Positions 28,102 through 36,645 of a DNA stretch of 64,000 bases are shown in pieces (within the stretch, counting starts at the first letter, position 1; each line of letters starts with the position of its first letter). Location of the stretch: positions 1,240,001 through 1,304,000 of the forward strand of contig NZ_JAERQY020000001.1 of NCBI RefSeq assembly GCF_016735495.2, given 5' to 3'. This DNA is from Lysobacter sp. MMG2. GTDB taxonomy: Bacteria > Pseudomonadota > Gammaproteobacteria > Xanthomonadales > Xanthomonadaceae. The notes under the pieces are model-generated. The model did no database searches and had not been told where the DNA came from. It saw only the letters and a program-made list of their open reading frames with translations. A program made the translations under genes and the position numbers.

Positions 28102-29514
28102 TCAGGAGCGCCCGTACACGTCTTCCAGGCGGACGATGTCGTCCTCGCCCAGGTAACTGCCCGACTGCACTTCGATGAGTTCCACCGGCTCCGTGCCGCG
28201 GTTGCGCAGGCGGTGCACGCTGCCCAGCGGGATGTAGGTGCTCTCGTTTTCGTGCAGGTCGAACACGCGGTCATCGCACGTGACCTCGGCCACGCCGGAC
28301 ACGACGATCCAGTGCTCGGCGCGCTTGTGGTGCTTCTGCAGGCTCAGCGCCGCACCCGGCTTCACGACGATGCGCTTGACCTGGAAGCGCTCGCCCATGT
28401 CGATGGAGTCGTAGCTGCCCCACGGACGGTAGACCTTGCGGTGGAACAGGTGCTCCTGGCGACCGGCCGCCTTCAGGTGATCGACCACCGTCTTGACGTC
28501 CTGCACCCGGTCCTTGCGCGCGACGAGCGTCGCGTCGGGCGTGTCGATGATCACAAGGTCTTCCACGCCGATGGTCGCGATCATGCGGCGCTCGGAAGCG
28601 CGCACGAGGCTGCCCTTGGTGTCGACGGAGATGACATCGCCTTCATGGCGGTTGTCGTCGTCGTCGCGCTGGGCGACCGCCCACAGCGACGACCACGAAC
28701 CGATGTCGCTCCAGCCGCAGCTCACCGGGACGACCGCGGCGCGCTCGGTCTTCTCCATCACCGCGTAGTCGATGGAGTCGTTGGGGTTGGACGCGAACGC
28801 GTCCTTGCCGACGCGGATGAAATCCAGGTCCTGTGCGGCCGAGGCGTAAGCGGTGCGGGTCGCCTCCAGTACCGCCGGCGCATGGCGCGCCAGTTCGTCC
28901 AGGTAGGCGCTGGCCTTGAACAGGAACATGCCGGAGTTCCAGGCATAGGTGCCTTCGGCGACGTAGCGTTCGGCGGTGGCCTGGTCGGGCTTTTCGACGA
29001 AGCGCTGCACGCGGTAACCGTCCGCGCTCAGCGAATCGCCGCGCAGGATGTAGCCGTAGCCGGTCTCGGCATAGTCGGGCGTGATGCCGAAGGTCACCAG
29101 CCAACCTTCCGAGGCCAGACCGGTCGCCGCCGCGACGGCGGTGCGGAACGCGTTCTCGTCCTCGATCAGGTGATCGGCCGGCATCACCAGCAGCGCGCCG
29201 TCCGGATCGGTCGACAGCACGTGCAGCGCGGCCAACGCGATCGCCGGGGCGGTGTTGCGCGCCACGGGCTCGAGCAGGATGCCGCCACTGGGGATCGCCA
29301 CCTCCTGCAACTGCTCACCGATCATGAAGCGATGGTCTTCGCTGCACACGGTGACCGGCGGCTGCGCGTCCGGCAGCTTGCTGGCACGGATCACGGTCTC
29401 CTGGTACAGCGAGTGGTCGCCGATCAACCGGAGGAACTGCTTGGGCTGGTTCTGACGCGAGAGTGGCCAAAGGCGAGAACCGCTTCCGCCACTGAGAACT
29501 ACGGGGTGAAGCAT
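28102..29514 (-). CDS. xanB: Mannose-1-phosphate guanylyltransferase / mannose-6-phosphate isomerase
   Basis: A 470-residue bifunctional enzyme: an N-terminal nucleotidyltransferase domain (LSGGSGSRLWPLSRQNQPKQ) and a C-terminal type II phosphomannose isomerase cupin (RPWGSYDSIDMGERFQVKRI...HKRAEHWIVVSG). It makes GDP-mannose from fructose-6-phosphate with phosphomannomutase XanA. GDP-mannose then feeds Gmd and Rmd further along the locus. In Xanthomonas xanA and xanB are neighbours. Here xanA is 8 kb away on the other strand. It is divergent from etfB. Confidence 0.94.
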   Translation of the reverse strand: MLHPVVLSGGSGSRLWPLSRQNQPKQFLRLIGDHSLYQETVIRASKLPDAQPPVTVCSEDHRFMIGEQLQEVAIPSGGILLEPVARNTAPAIALAALHVLSTDPDGALLVMPADHLIEDENAFRTAVAAATGLASEGWLVTFGITPDYAETGYGYILRGDSLSADGYRVQRFVEKPDQATAERYVAEGTYAWNSGMFLFKASAYLDELARHAPAVLEATRTAYASAAQDLDFIRVGKDAFASNPNDSIDYAVMEKTERAAVVPVSCGWSDIGSWSSLWAVAQRDDDDNRHEGDVISVDTKGSLVRASERRMIATIGVEDLVIIDTPDATLVARKDRVQDVKTVVDHLKAAGRQEHLFHRKVYRPWGSYDSIDMGERFQVKRIVVKPGAALSLQKHHKRAEHWIVVSGVAEVTCDDRVFDLHENESTYIPLGSVHRLRNRGTEPVELIEVQSGSYLGEDDIVRLEDVYGRS

Positions 29515-29656
29515 CCTGGCTCCGGGAACTTCTAGTTAAACGGGACGCCAAGAATACCGGAGCGCATCCATCGCGGCTGAACCGGGAAGCCCCGGCAAGT
29601 CCGGGCCGCCCCGGGGTCAGGCCCCACCATCCGCCTGCGTAGGGAACCCTCGCTGG

Positions 29657-29666
29657 GCTAGAATCG
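29657..29666 (+). promoter_or_regulatory. GCTAGAATCG promoter box before etfB
   Basis: The -10-like TAGAAT at 29659-29664 lies 51 nt before the etfB ATG. The same 10-mer recurs before metB and glcF. The 201-nt divergent region 29515-29715 must also contain the xanB promoter, for which I see only a weak TAGAAG-type box on the reverse strand near 29535. Confidence 0.5.
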
Positions 29667-29715
29667 GCGGTTCTCGGCCGCCCATCGGCCGCGCAACCAT
29701 AGGAACCCCCGCACG

Positions 29716-30462
29716 ATGAAGATTCTCGTCGGCTACAAGCGCGTGGTGGACTTCAATGTCCGCATCCAGGTCAAGCCGGACGGCTCCGGCGTGGTCACCG
29801 ACGGCGTCAAGCTGTCGGCCAACCCGTTCGATGAAATCGCCCTGGAAGAGGCCCTGCGCCTGCGCGACAAGGGCATCGCGACCGAGGTCGTGGTCGCCAC
29901 GATCGCTCCCGCCGACGCCCAGGCCCACCTGCGCAACGGCCTGGCCATGGGCGCCAACCGCGCCATCCACGTGGTCGCCGACGGCCCGATCCAGTCGCTG
30001 ACCGCCGCCCGCGCCCTGCTCAAGCTGATCGAGAAGGAGCAGCCGGACCTGGTGATCCTGGGCAAGCAGGCCATCGACGACGACGCCAACCAGACCGGCC
30101 AGATGCTGGCCACGCTGTGGGGCCGACCGCAGGCGACGTTCGCTTCCAAGCTCGAGATCGCCAGCGGCAAGGCCACGGTGACGCGCGAAGTCGACGCCGG
30201 CCTGGAAACGCTGGAAGTCGACCTGCCGGCCGTGGTCACCACCGACCTGCGCCTGAACGAGCCGCGCTTCATCAAGCTGCCCGACATCATGAAGGCCAAG
30301 AGCAAGCCGCTGGAGAGCATCCCGTTCGCCGACCTCGGCGTGGACACCGGCGACACCCTCAAGACGACCCACTACGCCGCGCCGGCCAAGCGCAGCAAGG
30401 GCGTGATGGTGAAGGACGCGGCCGAACTGGTCGCCGCACTCAAGCAGAAGGGGCTCCTGTAA
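29716..30462 (+). CDS. etfB: Electron transfer flavoprotein beta subunit
   Basis: A 248-residue subunit of the soluble FAD/AMP flavoprotein that collects electrons from acyl-CoA dehydrogenases. It starts MKILVGYKRVVDFNVR. The ETF-beta signature region VVTTDLRLNEPRFIKLPDIMKAKSKPL is present, and the AMP-binding part is ILGKQAIDDDANQTGQM. Its stop overlaps the etfA start by one base. It marks the left border of the LPS locus in xanthomonads. Confidence 0.95.
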   Translation: MKILVGYKRVVDFNVRIQVKPDGSGVVTDGVKLSANPFDEIALEEALRLRDKGIATEVVVATIAPADAQAHLRNGLAMGANRAIHVVADGPIQSLTAARALLKLIEKEQPDLVILGKQAIDDDANQTGQMLATLWGRPQATFASKLEIASGKATVTREVDAGLETLEVDLPAVVTTDLRLNEPRFIKLPDIMKAKSKPLESIPFADLGVDTGDTLKTTHYAAPAKRSKGVMVKDAAELVAALKQKGLL

Positions 30463-31403
30463 TGAGCAAGGTTCTGATCGTCGCCGAACACCTGGACGGC
30501 AAGCTCAATGCCTCCACCGCCAAGTGCGTCTCCGCCGCCCAGGCACTGAAGCCCGACTCCATCGACATCCTGGTGCTGGCCGCCGATCCGGCCGCCGTCG
30601 CCAGCAATGCCGCGCAGATCGCCGGCGTCGGCAAGGTGCTCACCGTCGCCAACGCCGCCAACGCGAACGCCATCGCGCAGGTGCTGGCGCCGCAGGTGGC
30701 GAAGGTCGCCTCCGGCTACAGCCACGTCTTCGGCCCCAGCACCACCTTCGGCAAGGACCTGATGCCGTGCGTCGCCGCCCTGCTGGGCGTGGCGCAGGTG
30801 TCGGACGTGATGGCCGTGGAAGGCAGCCACGTCTTCAAGCGCCCGATCTACGCCGGCAACGCGATCATCACCGTCGAGGCACCGTCGGATCACACCGTGG
30901 TCGCCACCGTGCGCACGGCCTCCTGGCCGGAAGCGGCCAAGGGCGGCAGCGCCGCCGTCGAAGCCGTCTCCGTCGACGCCACGCTGCCCACGCACACCCG
31001 CTACGTCGGCCTGGCCGCCGGCAAGTCGGACCGTCCGGACCTGCAGAGCGCCAAGCGCGTCGTCTCCGGCGGCCGCGGCGTCGGTTCGGCCGACAATTTC
31101 AAGGTGATCTACGCGTTGGCCGACAAGCTCGGCGCCGCTGTCGGCGCCTCGCGCGCCGCGGTCGATGCCGGCTACGTGCCCAACGAACTGCAGGTCGGCC
31201 AGACCGGCAAGATCATCGCGCCGGAGCTGTACATCGCCGTCGGCATCAGCGGCGCGATCCAGCACCTGACCGGCATCAAGGACGCCGGCACCATCGTCGC
31301 GATCAACAAGGACGGCGATGCGCCGATCTTCGAGATCGCCGACATCGGGCTGGTGGGCGATCTGTTCGCCCTTCTGCCGGACTTCGAGAAGGCACTGGGC
31401 TGA
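30462..31403 (+). CDS. etfA: Electron transfer flavoprotein alpha subunit
   Basis: A 313-residue FAD-binding subunit. The C-terminal FAD domain has [35 protein letters not shown] and [24 protein letters not shown], the last spanning the ETF-alpha signature. Electrons go on to the ETF-QO encoded at 22966. The known Xanthomonas LPS locus begins just past this gene, and here too the glycosyltransferase operon starts 39 nt downstream on the same strand, so read-through from etfBA is possible. Confidence 0.95.
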   Translation: MSKVLIVAEHLDGKLNASTAKCVSAAQALKPDSIDILVLAADPAAVASNAAQIAGVGKVLTVANAANANAIAQVLAPQVAKVASGYSHVFGPSTTFGKDLMPCVAALLGVAQVSDVMAVEGSHVFKRPIYAGNAIITVEAPSDHTVVATVRTASWPEAAKGGSAAVEAVSVDATLPTHTRYVGLAAGKSDRPDLQSAKRVVSGGRGVGSADNFKVIYALADKLGAAVGASRAAVDAGYVPNELQVGQTGKIIAPELYIAVGISGAIQHLTGIKDAGTIVAINKDGDAPIFEIADIGLVGDLFALLPDFEKALG

Positions 31404-31442
31404 GCCCGCGCCCCCCTTCAACGTTCGACCATTGCAGGACGC

Positions 31443-32399
31443 ATGCAATCGCCTTCCCTCGCCGGTAACTCAACGCCCACCGTTTCCGTGGTTTCGCCGG
31501 TGTACGGCTGCCGCGGGTGCCTGGAAGAGCTGGTCGATTCCGTGGCCGCGCAACTGCGCGGTACCGTCGACGATTTCGAGGTGATCCTCGTCGACGACGC
31601 CAGCCCGGACCAGGCATGGTCGCGCATCCAGGAACTCGCGACGACGCGCCCGTGGCTGCGAGGCCTGCGCCTGGCCCGCAATTTCGGTCAGCATTCGGCG
31701 ATCTCCGCGGGCATCGAGCACGCGACGGGCGAGTGGGTCGTGGTGATGGACTGCGATCTGCAGGATCCACCCGCGGCGATTCCGGACCTGTACCGCAAGG
31801 CGACCTCCGAGAATTTCGACGTCGTCTTCGTGCAGCGTCAGAACCGCAAGGACAGCTGGAGCAAGCGCCTGTCGTCGTGGGGCTTCTTCCGGCTGCTGAC
31901 CTGGCTGACCGGCTCGCAGCAGGACGCAAGCACCGCGAACTTCGGCATCTTCCGCCGCCCGGTGATCGACGCGGTGTGCCGCATGCCGGAACGGGACCGC
32001 TCCTTCCCGCTCATGGTGAAGTGGGCCGGCTTCCGCCACGGGCTGCTTCCGGTCGAGCACGCACCGCGTGCCGAAGGACGCAGCACGTACACCCTGCGCA
32101 AACTGCTGCGCCTGGCGACCAACATCACCCTGGGCTATTCGGAAAAGCCGCTGAAGCTGGTCGCCTTCGCCGGCATCCTGTGCTCGCTGGTGTCGTTCTT
32201 CATGGTGGCACTGGCGGTGGCACGCTGGATCGACGGCGACATGGCCGTGGCCGGCTACACCTCGGTGATCGCATCGATCTGGCTCGTCGGGGGCATGCTG
32301 CTCTTCAGCCTGGGCGTGGTGGGCCTGTACGTGGGCCAGGTGTTCCGCAACGTGCAGGGGCGCCCGTACTACATCCTCGCCGAGGACACCCGTCGATGA
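31443..32399 (+). CDS. ArnC/GtrB-like polyprenyl-phosphate glycosyltransferase (GT2)
   Basis: A 318-residue GT2 enzyme with two C-terminal transmembrane helices (about residues 236-260 and 275-298). The catalytic acids are in ILVDDASPD and DCDLQDPP. It is particularly ArnC-like in RNFGQHSAISAGIEHATGEW and RQNRKDSWSKR, where ArnC has RNYGQHSAIMAG and RQNRQDSW. Such enzymes load a nucleotide-activated sugar onto undecaprenyl phosphate on the cytoplasmic face. The 4-amino sugar chemistry downstream (WecD-like, WecE) suggests an amino sugar donor. It overlaps the acyltransferase gene by 4 nt (ATGA). Confidence 0.85.
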   Translation: MQSPSLAGNSTPTVSVVSPVYGCRGCLEELVDSVAAQLRGTVDDFEVILVDDASPDQAWSRIQELATTRPWLRGLRLARNFGQHSAISAGIEHATGEWVVVMDCDLQDPPAAIPDLYRKATSENFDVVFVQRQNRKDSWSKRLSSWGFFRLLTWLTGSQQDASTANFGIFRRPVIDAVCRMPERDRSFPLMVKWAGFRHGLLPVEHAPRAEGRSTYTLRKLLRLATNITLGYSEKPLKLVAFAGILCSLVSFFMVALAVARWIDGDMAVAGYTSVIASIWLVGGMLLFSLGVVGLYVGQVFRNVQGRPYYILAEDTRR

Positions 32400-33157
32400 G
32401 CGCCACCGTCATCGAACATGCCGGTGGCCGCGCCGAAGTGCGCCTGACGCCCTGGGACGAACGCGCGCTGGGCATGCGGACCGCCGAGATCGTACGTCTG
32501 GAGGTTTCGGACGATCCGGCCGGGCGCCCGCTCATCGAAGAGGTTGAGCGCTGGGGCCGTGAGAACGGTGTCCGTTACCTGTTCGGCCGCGTGGACGCGG
32601 CAGCGCCATCGGCGAAGAAGGCCGTGCTCGATGCCGGCTTCGCGATCGTGGAATGTTCGATCGCACTGTCCCGCGCCGGCTTCGCCGGACTGCCGCCGGT
32701 GCCCGCGCGCATGCGACCCGCGTTGCGTCCGGCGGAAGAGGCCGACATCGGCGAACTCGAACGCATCGCGCGCGACGACTTCAATCACGGCCGCTTCCTG
32801 GAAGATCCCGCCATCGACCCCGCCCTCGCGGCGGCACGCACCGCGAACTGGATCGGAGACCTCGTCCGCCAGCGCCTCGCCTATGCGGCCACGTCGAACG
32901 GCAAGCTCATCGGCTTCCATGCCGAACGCGTCAGCGCCGACGGTCGTCATGCCGACCTGATCCTGACCGGCGCCACCGGACGCTATGCCATCATGGCAAT
33001 GCCACTGTGGATTACCGCGCTGGAGTCCCTTTCCGCGCGCGGCGTGCAGGACTGCTCGACGCTCATCTCCGCCGCCAACACCGGCATCGTGAACCTGTAC
33101 GCCAGGCTCGGATTCCGGTTCGACACCACTCTTTTCGGATTCAGGAAGTACCTATGA
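32396..33157 (+). CDS. WecD-like GNAT acyltransferase (4-amino-sugar N-acyltransferase)
   Basis: A 253-residue GNAT protein organised like E. coli WecD (TDP-Fuc4N acetyltransferase). The N-terminal half-domain has LTPWDERALGMRTAEIVRLE and KKAVLDAGFAIVECSIAL, corresponding to LTWENAFFG and LQQLGFSLVEGEVDL in WecD. The C-terminal GNAT domain ends TLISAANTGIVNLYARLGFR. In place of acetyl-CoA it may use the acyl chain of the ACP encoded by the next gene, which it overlaps by 4 nt. The donor is therefore uncertain. The matching aminotransferase, wecE, is in the same locus. Confidence 0.78.
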   Translation: MSATVIEHAGGRAEVRLTPWDERALGMRTAEIVRLEVSDDPAGRPLIEEVERWGRENGVRYLFGRVDAAAPSAKKAVLDAGFAIVECSIALSRAGFAGLPPVPARMRPALRPAEEADIGELERIARDDFNHGRFLEDPAIDPALAAARTANWIGDLVRQRLAYAATSNGKLIGFHAERVSADGRHADLILTGATGRYAIMAMPLWITALESLSARGVQDCSTLISAANTGIVNLYARLGFRFDTTLFGFRKYL

Positions 33158-33396
33158 ACGACAACACCGACCGCGTCGTCCAGGCGTTCTCCAGCGTGCT
33201 CGGCATTCCCGCCGATCGCATCACCGACGACCTGCGCTACGCCACGATCCCGGAGTGGGATTCGATCGCGCACATGTCCGTCATCGCGGCGCTGGAAGAT
33301 GCCTTCGGCGTGATGATCGACATGGACGACGTCATCGACATGAGCTCCGTCGGCAAGGCGCGCGAGATCCTCGCCAAGTACGGCGCCGCGGCCTGA
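33154..33396 (+). CDS. Dedicated acyl carrier protein
   Basis: An 80-residue ACP. The phosphopantetheine attachment serine is S37 in PEWDSIAHMSVIAALEDAF, followed by the acidic helix MIDMDDVIDMSS. It is unlike the housekeeping AcpP sequence (DSLD motif) and resembles ACPs of specialised acyl pathways. It overlaps the acyltransferase gene and is one base from the SDR gene, so it is made together with its likely partners. Confidence 0.92.
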   Translation: MNDNTDRVVQAFSSVLGIPADRITDDLRYATIPEWDSIAHMSVIAALEDAFGVMIDMDDVIDMSSVGKAREILAKYGAAA

Positions 33397-33397
33397 C

Positions 33398-34141
33398 ATG
33401 TCGCTGAAGGACCAGGTCATCGTGGTGACGGGCGCATCGCGCGGCATCGGCCGTGCGATCGCCCTGCATTGCGCTGGTCAAGGCGCGCAGCTGGTCCTCG
33501 TCGCGCGCGACGCGGATGCACTGCAAGGCGTGGCGGACGAATGCCTTGCCGCGGGCGGACCGGAACCGCATTGCGCTTCCCTCGACCTGACTCGCGACGA
33601 CGGCATCCCGGCGCTGTTCCAGGATCTGTTCGCGCGTTACCGCAAGCTCGACGGGCTGGTGAACAACGCCGGCATCCTGCACGAAGGCGTGCTCGGCATG
33701 ATCCGCCCCGACGACATCGACCGCGTGCTCGCGGTCAACGTCAAGGCGCCGCTGATGCTGATGCAGTACGCCGCGCGCCTGATGACGCGCAACAAGCGCG
33801 GGAGCATCGTCAACCTGGTTTCGATCATGGGCGTCCAGGGCGCGGCCGGCCTGACGCTGTACTCGGCGAGCAAGGCCGCGATGATCGGCGCGACGCTCTC
33901 CGCCTCGAAAGAACTCGCGCCACGCGGCATCCGCGTCAACGCGGTTTCTCCCGGCTTCATCGACACCGACATGACACGCGAGATGCCCGAGGCCGCGCAC
34001 GCCGCACGCGTCGCGTCGATCGGCCTGGGCCGCGCAGGAACGCCTCAGGAAGTCGCGCAACTCGTCGCCTTCCTGCTCGACGATGCGTCGGCCTATGTCA
34101 GCGGGCAGGTCGTCGGCATCGACGGCCGCATGGTGGTCTGA
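33398..34141 (+). CDS. FabG-like short-chain dehydrogenase/reductase
   Basis: A 247-residue NAD(P)-dependent SDR. The cofactor motif is TGASRGIGRAIAL, followed by NNAG and the catalytic YSASK (Tyr-x3-Lys). The closing GRAGTPQEVAQLVAFLLDD and GQVVGIDGRMVV are typical of 3-oxoacyl-ACP reductases. Next to an ACP it probably reduces an ACP-bound keto or aldehyde intermediate. It is not the housekeeping fabG, because no fabD/fabF genes surround it. Confidence 0.88.
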   Translation: MSLKDQVIVVTGASRGIGRAIALHCAGQGAQLVLVARDADALQGVADECLAAGGPEPHCASLDLTRDDGIPALFQDLFARYRKLDGLVNNAGILHEGVLGMIRPDDIDRVLAVNVKAPLMLMQYAARLMTRNKRGSIVNLVSIMGVQGAAGLTLYSASKAAMIGATLSASKELAPRGIRVNAVSPGFIDTDMTREMPEAAHAARVASIGLGRAGTPQEVAQLVAFLLDDASAYVSGQVVGIDGRMVV

Positions 34142-34144
34142 GCG

Positions 34145-35554
34145 ATGGCCTTCTGGGAACTGGAGCGGCAACGCGCCGACGCGATCGCGCTTGTCGATGC
34201 GCAGCGCTCGTGGACGTACGGCGAACTGGCGCGCCTGTCCGACAGTGCCGCGGCCGTGCTGGGACCGGGCCGAACGGTCGGTTTTCTGTGCATGCCCAGC
34301 ACCGTCGACGCGGTTGCGCTGTACCTGGGCGCGCTGCGTTCGCGGCGGCATGTTCCGCTGCTCGTGCAGCCGGATGTCGATGCGACGCTGCTTGCCGCGC
34401 TGGTGGCGCATTACCGTCCCGACTGGCTCGCCCTTCCGGACGGCAGCGAAATGGCCGGCTACGCCGTGGCGCATCGCGGCGGTGGCCTGGTCGTCCTCGT
34501 CCGTGACGAACCGGTGCACGCGCAGGCACCGCATCCGGACCTTGCCCTGCTGCTGAGCACGTCCGGCAGCACCGGCTCGTCCAAGCTGGTGCGCCTGTCG
34601 TACGAAGGCCTCGCCTCCAACGCGCGCGCGATCGCGCAGTACCTCGCCCTGCGCGAGGACGACCGCGCGATCACGACGCTGCCGCTGGCCTACTCGTTCG
34701 GCATGTCGATCCTCAACAGCCATCTGGAAGTCGGCGGGTCCATCATCCTCACCGAGGAGAGCCTGGTCGGTCGCGGCTTCTGGGATCTTGCCCGCACGCA
34801 CGGCGTCACGTCGCTCTCGGGCGTGCCCGCGACCTTCGAAATGCTGCGGCGCGTGGGGCTTGAGCGCTTCCAGCTCGATCGCCTGCGCATGCTCACGCAG
34901 GCCGGCGGCCGCCTGCGCGACGCGATGATCGAGACCTTCCTCGATTTGTGCGGGCGCATGGGGCTTGAGTTCTTCGTGATGTACGGGCAGACCGAGGCCG
35001 GCCCGCGCATCAGTTACGTGCCTGCCGCGCGGCTTCGCGAGAAGGTCGGCAGCATCGGCATCGCCATTCCCGGCGGCGAATTGCGCATCGACGCGGACAC
35101 TGGCGAACTGATCTATCGCGGGCCGAACGTGATGCTGGGCTACGCGGAGGCGCGCGGCGATCTGGCGCTGGGCGATCAGGCGAACGGGGAGCTTCGCACC
35201 GGTGACCTCGCCCGCCGCGACGAGGACGGGTTCTTCCATCTCACCGGGCGCGCCAAGCGCTTCATCAAGGTGTCGGGCAACCGGGTGAACCTCGATGAAG
35301 TGGAATCCATGCTCTCCGCCGAGCTGCAGCGCCTGGTGGCGTGCTCCGGCCGCGACGATGACCTGGTCGTCTTCGTCCCGGGCGAGTCGCCCGTCGAGCC
35401 CACGCGCATCAAGCAATTGATCCAGCAGCGTTACAAGCTCTTTCCCGGGCATGTGCGGTCGGTGGCGTTGGACGCCCTGCCGCTGTTGCCGACCGGCAAG
35501 ACCGACTATCAGGCGCTTCGCAGCATGAGCGAAGCCCAGGATGTACGAGCATGA
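34145..35554 (+). CDS. AMP-forming acyl-CoA/acyl-ACP synthetase
   Basis: A 469-residue ANL-family ligase that activates an acid as acyl-AMP and loads it on CoA or ACP. The motifs are LLSTSGSTGSSKLVRLS (P-loop), MYGQTEAGPR, and ELRTGDLARRDEDGFFHLTGR, with the late lysine in LPTGKTDYQ. It is shorter than acetyl-CoA synthetase and is closer to ligases that serve specialised ACPs. It follows the ACP and SDR genes and overlaps the LuxE-like gene by 4 nt. Confidence 0.88.
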   Translation: MAFWELERQRADAIALVDAQRSWTYGELARLSDSAAAVLGPGRTVGFLCMPSTVDAVALYLGALRSRRHVPLLVQPDVDATLLAALVAHYRPDWLALPDGSEMAGYAVAHRGGGLVVLVRDEPVHAQAPHPDLALLLSTSGSTGSSKLVRLSYEGLASNARAIAQYLALREDDRAITTLPLAYSFGMSILNSHLEVGGSIILTEESLVGRGFWDLARTHGVTSLSGVPATFEMLRRVGLERFQLDRLRMLTQAGGRLRDAMIETFLDLCGRMGLEFFVMYGQTEAGPRISYVPAARLREKVGSIGIAIPGGELRIDADTGELIYRGPNVMLGYAEARGDLALGDQANGELRTGDLARRDEDGFFHLTGRAKRFIKVSGNRVNLDEVESMLSAELQRLVACSGRDDDLVVFVPGESPVEPTRIKQLIQQRYKLFPGHVRSVALDALPLLPTGKTDYQALRSMSEAQDVRA

Positions 35555-36645
35555 GCGCCACTGAAGCGATCGCACCGCTGGAAGCGGACGTGTACGGCCT
35601 CGACCGGGAATCCAAACGGCGCTGGCTGCTGGACGGACTCAACGAACTGACGCGGCACCATCGCACGAACTGCCCCGAGTACGGCCGCATGGTCGATTCG
35701 CTTTGGCCGGCCTCGATCCAGGCGCAGGACCTCGAATCCGTGCCCTGGCTGCCTGTCCGGTTGTTCAAGATGCTGGACCTCAAGAGCGTTGCGCAGGAGG
35801 AAGTCTCGCGTACGCTCGTATCCAGCGGCACGACGGGAGCCGCGGTGTCGCGGATCTTCCTCGACGCCGACACCGCCCGCTCGCAAACGCGCGCGCTGAC
35901 CCGGATCTTCGCCGAGTTCGCCGGCAACAAGCGCATGCCCATGCTCGTCGTGGACGACGACAGCTTCCTGCGCGATCGCACGCGGTTCAACGCGCGCGCC
36001 GCCGGCATCCTCGGCTTCGCCAATTTCGGTCGCGACCACAAGTACCTGCTCGACGAACAGCTCCGGCCCGACTGGGACGCACTGCAGGCCTGGCTGGAGC
36101 GCCATCCCGACCAGCCGGTGTTCCTGTTCGGCTTCACGTACATCGTGTGGCAATCGCTGGTGATGGCCGCACGACGCGACGGCCGCCGCTTCCGCCTTCC
36201 GCATGGCAGCCTGCTGGTGCATGGCGGCGGCTGGAAGAAGATGGAGGAAGCCAAGGTGGACAACGCCGCGTTCAAGGCGGCCCTGCATGACGTCCTGGGC
36301 CTGGAGCGCGTGCACAACTACTACGGCATGGTCGAGCAGGTCGGCTCGGTGTTCTTCGAGTGCGAACACGGCCACCTGCACTCACCGGCCTATGCGGACG
36401 TGATCGTTCGCAGCACGGACGACCTGACTCCCGTGCCCAATGGAACGTCTGGTGTGATCCAGGTGCTGAGCCTGCTGCCGCGCAGCTACCCCGGGCATAG
36501 CCTCCTGACGGAGGACCTGGGCGTCGTGCATGGCGAGGACGATTGCCCTTGCGGACGCAAGGGCAAGCATTTCGGCGTGCTGGGCCGCCTGAAGAACGTG
36601 GAAGTACGCGGTTGCAGCGATACCCGGACGGTTCCCACGCCATGA
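35551..36645 (+). CDS. LuxE-like acyl-protein synthetase
   Basis: A 364-residue LuxE family protein. The nucleotide-binding SSGTTG is at 91-96. Other family features are FLFGFTYIVWQSL, LLVHGGGWKK, NYYGMVEQVGSVFFEC and a cysteine nine residues from the C-terminus (C355), the position at which LuxE is acylated as I recall. In luminous bacteria LuxE activates a fatty acid and hands it to the reductase LuxC. Here luxC-like follows with a 4-nt overlap, but there is no luxAB or luxD, so the pair must serve glycan chemistry. Confidence 0.85.
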   Translation: MSATEAIAPLEADVYGLDRESKRRWLLDGLNELTRHHRTNCPEYGRMVDSLWPASIQAQDLESVPWLPVRLFKMLDLKSVAQEEVSRTLVSSGTTGAAVSRIFLDADTARSQTRALTRIFAEFAGNKRMPMLVVDDDSFLRDRTRFNARAAGILGFANFGRDHKYLLDEQLRPDWDALQAWLERHPDQPVFLFGFTYIVWQSLVMAARRDGRRFRLPHGSLLVHGGGWKKMEEAKVDNAAFKAALHDVLGLERVHNYYGMVEQVGSVFFECEHGHLHSPAYADVIVRSTDDLTPVPNGTSGVIQVLSLLPRSYPGHSLLTEDLGVVHGEDDCPCGRKGKHFGVLGRLKNVEVRGCSDTRTVPTP